Assembly: GCA_030697085.1 (NCBI GenBank)
Contig: JAUYQT010000315.1
Coordinates: 1-15,755, forward strand
Source of the DNA: Azonexus sp.
GTDB taxonomy: Bacteria > Pseudomonadota > Gammaproteobacteria > Burkholderiales > Rhodocyclaceae
Direction: 5' to 3'
Length of the DNA: 15,755 bases
Part shown: piece by piece, positions 13,093 through 15,755 of the stretch
How the letters are laid out: the number at the start of each line of letters is the position of its first letter
Numbering within the stretch: the first letter of the stretch is position 1
Translations under genes and position numbers: made by a program
The notes under the pieces: model-generated
Database searches by the model: none
The model's input: the letters and a program-made list of their open reading frames with translations, nothing else
Told to the model about the DNA's origin: nothing

Positions 13093-15755
13093 ATGTTTGA
13101 AGCGATGAAAAATACAAAGAGCAGTAACCGGGCCGAAGTTCCGGAAAATTTCTGTCTGACCAGTGACGTCAAGCGCCTGCGCGCCTTGCAACGGGACTTG
13201 CTGCGACCACAAAAACAAGGGCTGGCCCCGGGGTCGACCGGAGAAAAGCGCGAAAAACTGCAGGCTGATCTGGCGGCGCTGATTGAGCGTTCGCGGGCGG
13301 CGGTGCTGGCGCGGCAAGCCCGATTGCCCAAGCCCGAGTATCAGGAAGATCTGCCGGTCAATGAGCGGCGGGGCGAGATTGCCGAGCTGATTGCGAAAAA
13401 TCAGGTGGTGATTGTTTGCGGCGAAACCGGTTCCGGCAAGACGACGCAGTTGCCGAAAATTTGTATCGAGCTCGGGCGCGGGGCGCGCGGGCTGATCGGC
13501 CATACCCAGCCGCGGCGGCTGGCGGCGCGTTCGGTGGCGACGCGGCTGGCGCAGGAGTTGAAGACGCAGGTCGGCGCCGGTGTCGGCGTCAAAATTCGCT
13601 TCCAGGACCGGTCGACCGCAGATAGCTGGGTCAAGTTGATGACGGACGGCATTTTGCTTGCCGAGTCGCAATCCGATCCGTACTTGAGTGCCTACGACAC
13701 GATCATCATCGACGAGGCGCACGAGCGCAGCCTGAATATCGATTTCCTGCTCGGCTACCTGAAGCAGTTGCTACCGAAACGGCCGGATTTGAAGGTGATC
13801 ATCACGTCGGCGACGATTGATGCGGAGCGCTTTTCGCAGCATTTCAACGGTGCTCCGGTGATCGAGGTTTCTGGCCGGCTGTATCCGGTCGATGTGCGTT
13901 ACCGGCCGGTGGCCGATCTGGAAAAGCAAGACGACGAGCGCGATTTGTACGACGCGATTACCGATGCCGTCGATGAACTGGCCCGCCTCGGCCCCGGCGA
14001 TACGCTGATCTTTCTGCCCGGTGAGCGGGAGATTCGTGAAGCCGCCGAAGCCTTGCGCAAGCGCCACCCGCCGCATACCGAAATTCTGCCGCTGTTCTCG
14101 CGGCTGTCGGCGGGCGATCAGGACCGCATTTTCAAGCCCTCGGGGGCGCGGCGCATCGTGCTGGCGACCAATGTTGCCGAAACCTCGCTCACCGTGCCGG
14201 GCATTCGCTACGTGATCGATACCGGGCTGGCGCGGGTCAAGCGTTACTCCTACCGCAACAAGGTCGAGCAGTTGCAGATCGAGAAAATCTCGCAGGCCGC
14301 GGCGCGGCAGCGGGCCGGGCGCTGCGGCCGGGTTTCTGCGGGCGTCTGTATTCGCCTGTACGACGAGCTGGATTTCAACGCCCGCCCGCCGTTCACCGAT
14401 CCGGAAATCCTGCGTTCCTCGCTGGCCGGGGTGATTCTGCGCATGAAATCGCTGCGTCTGACCGATGTCGAGAGCTTCCCCTTCATCGAACCGCCGCCGG
14501 CCAAGGCAATTGCCGATGGCTACGCGCTGTTGCAGGAACTCGGGGCGGTCGATGACGACAATGCGCTGACGCCGATTGGCCAGTCGCTGGCCCGCTTGCC
14601 GCTTGATCCGCGGATCGGCCGGATGCTGGTCGCGGCGCGTGACCTCGGCTGTCTGCCTGAGATGATGGTGATCGCCGCCGGCCTTTCGGCGCAAGACCCG
14701 CGCGAACGGCCGCAGGATCGCCAGCAGGCGGCGGATGAAAAGCACAAGTTATTCACCGCCGAAAAGTCCGAATTCCTCGGCTGGTTGAAGCTGTGGGACT
14801 GGTACAACAACGCGATTGAGCACAAGAAATCGAACAAGCAGCTGATCGATAACTGCCACGCGCATTTTCTCTCCTACCTGCGCCTGCGCGAATGGCGCGA
14901 GGTGCATGGGCAGCTGCATGCGATGGTGGCGGAGCTGGGCTGGGTGACGCCACACGCTCGGCCTTCAACGGATGGCGATAAGAGCGCCGGTAATGCCGCA
15001 GCCGTGAAGGGGGAGACCGGGCGAGGCATGGGTGAAATAACCCCCGCCACTTTCGATGCCATCCATCAGGCGCTGCTCGCCGGCCTGCTCGGCAACTTCG
15101 GCTGCAAATCCGACGAATCCGGCTATTACCTCGGCGCCCGCGGCATCCGCTACCTGATCCATCCCTCCTCACCGCTGCAGAAAAAGGCCGGCAAATGGAT
15201 CATGGCGGCCGAGATCACCGAGACGACCCGTCTCTTCGGCCGCTGCATCGCCCGCATCGAGCCGGACTGGCTGGAGAAAGTGGGCGCTCACTTGATCAAG
15301 CGCAGCTACTTCGACGCCCATTGGGAAAAGAAGTCGATGCAGGTTTCCGGCTGGGAGCGCACGACGCTTTACGGCGTGGTGATCAACCCGAAGCGGCGCA
15401 TTCATTACGGCCCGCTGGCGCCGGCTGAATCGCGTGAAATATTCATTCGCCAGGGGCTGGTTGGCGAGGAAATCGACGAGGCTTTCGCCAAGCGCTGGCC
15501 CTTCTTCCTGCACAACCAGAAGCTGATCCGCGAGATCGAGCATCTCGAACACAAGCAGCGCCGGCAGGATGTGCTGGTCGATGACGAGCTGATCTTCGCC
15601 TTCTACGACTCGATCATTCCCGAAGGCATCCACACCGGCGCCACCTTCGACCACTGGCGCAAGGAGGCCGAACGCGAGAATGCCAAGCTGCTCTACCTGG
15701 CGAAAGACGACCTGATGCGCCATTCGGCGGCAGGCGTGACGACCGAGGCGTTCCC
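13093..15755 (+). CDS. hrpA: HrpA, DEAH-box ATP-dependent RNA helicase (first ~887 residues, cut by window edge)
   Basis: HrpA is a DEAH-box helicase; in E. coli it acts in mRNA processing and in rescue of stalled or collided ribosomes. Helicase motifs in order: Walker A GETGSGKT at 110-117, TQPRRLAARS (motif Ia), DEAH at 207-210, SAT at 239-241, the motif V region TNVAETSLTVPGI near 357, and QRAGRCGR at 406-413. The ratchet/winged-helix part and the HrpA-specific C-terminal region begin before the window edge; E. coli HrpA has about 1300 residues. The ATG at 13093 follows directly after an in-frame TAG, so it is the earliest possible start; a second ATG is at 13105. No strong Shine-Dalgarno sequence is visible. 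An unusual insertion of about 30 residues occurs near residues 620-650. Confidence 0.97.
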   Translation, partial: MFEAMKNTKSSNRAEVPENFCLTSDVKRLRALQRDLLRPQKQGLAPGSTGEKREKLQADLAALIERSRAAVLARQARLPKPEYQEDLPVNERRGEIAELIAKNQVVIVCGETGSGKTTQLPKICIELGRGARGLIGHTQPRRLAARSVATRLAQELKTQVGAGVGVKIRFQDRSTADSWVKLMTDGILLAESQSDPYLSAYDTIIIDEAHERSLNIDFLLGYLKQLLPKRPDLKVIITSATIDAERFSQHFNGAPVIEVSGRLYPVDVRYRPVADLEKQDDERDLYDAITDAVDELARLGPGDTLIFLPGEREIREAAEALRKRHPPHTEILPLFSRLSAGDQDRIFKPSGARRIVLATNVAETSLTVPGIRYVIDTGLARVKRYSYRNKVEQLQIEKISQAAARQRAGRCGRVSAGVCIRLYDELDFNARPPFTDPEILRSSLAGVILRMKSLRLTDVESFPFIEPPPAKAIADGYALLQELGAVDDDNALTPIGQSLARLPLDPRIGRMLVAARDLGCLPEMMVIAAGLSAQDPRERPQDRQQAADEKHKLFTAEKSEFLGWLKLWDWYNNAIEHKKSNKQLIDNCHAHFLSYLRLREWREVHGQLHAMVAELGWVTPHARPSTDGDKSAGNAAAVKGETGRGMGEITPATFDAIHQALLAGLLGNFGCKSDESGYYLGARGIRYLIHPSSPLQKKAGKWIMAAEITETTRLFGRCIARIEPDWLEKVGAHLIKRSYFDAHWEKKSMQVSGWERTTLYGVVINPKRRIHYGPLAPAESREIFIRQGLVGEEIDEAFAKRWPFFLHNQKLIREIEHLEHKQRRQDVLVDDELIFAFYDSIIPEGIHTGATFDHWRKEAERENAKLLYLAKDDLMRHSAAGVTTEAF
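14953..15040 (+). other. In-frame extra segment within hrpA
   Basis: Residues about 621-650 form a Gly/Ala/Ser/Thr-rich, low-complexity stretch (for example DGDKSAGNAAAVKGETGRG) between VAELGW and TFDAIHQALLAGLLG. In E. coli HrpA, as I remember it, these two conserved blocks are joined by only a few residues. The inserted DNA keeps the frame and has no stop. It may be a disordered linker or a mobile repeat that landed in the gene. Confidence 0.5.

Noticed and set aside
13608..13621. A CGGTCGACCGCA match to the dispersed palindrome inside hrpA
   Set aside because: It encodes conserved helicase sequence (DRSTAD) and lacks the A/T tracts.
13771..14745. A 324-codon minus-strand open frame opposite hrpA
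   Set aside because: It is antisense to conserved helicase motifs, rich in Arg/Gln/His, and has no family-like sequence.

Overview
The window looks like the chromosome of a betaproteobacterium, most likely of the Rhodocyclales (Dechloromonas/Azonexus-like). This rests on moderately high GC, a type A RNase P RNA, the character of the UvrA, YggX and HrpA sequences, and small conserved proteins of a kind I associate with that group. The genus is inference. I see no tRNA, rRNA, CRISPR array, insertion sequence or prophage gene.

Layout, left to right. (1) The N-terminal 519 residues of UvrA on the minus strand, running off the left edge. (2) A 584-base AT-rich intergenic region, then a membrane chemoreceptor (MCP) with a Cache-type sensor. 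(3) Hairpins, a small Cys-rich YkgJ-like protein (minus), a divergent 41-residue exported peptide (plus), and a hemolysin III/TrhA-type membrane protein (minus). (4) The RNase P RNA gene rnpB with a clear -10 box. (5) A HemK-like methyltransferase, a small lipoprotein with the PF03640-type repeat, and yggX, with terminators. (6) A 56-residue membrane-associated small protein (minus) and a 79-residue Cys-rich protein (minus), the latter divergent from an EAL-CBS-CBS-GGDEF cyclic-di-GMP protein. (7) A decayed HD-GYP fragment, a SPOUT-family RNA methyltransferase (minus), and the first ~887 residues of the DEAH-box helicase HrpA, running off the right edge.

Most genes are single transcription units on alternating strands, so this is mainly housekeeping chromosome rather than a single pathway. 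The clearest functional grouping is signalling: the chemoreceptor, the EAL/GGDEF protein and the HD-GYP relic.

The most unusual signal is a dispersed, non-coding element present five times (near 1616, 4397, 5924, 9525 and 12806). It consists of a 14-base palindrome close to TGCGGTCRACCGCA followed by two A/T tracts about one helical turn apart. Other points for a second look are an in-frame insertion of about 30 residues in HrpA, a GGDDF active-site variant, a possible small RNA between two terminators after yggX, and several small proteins.
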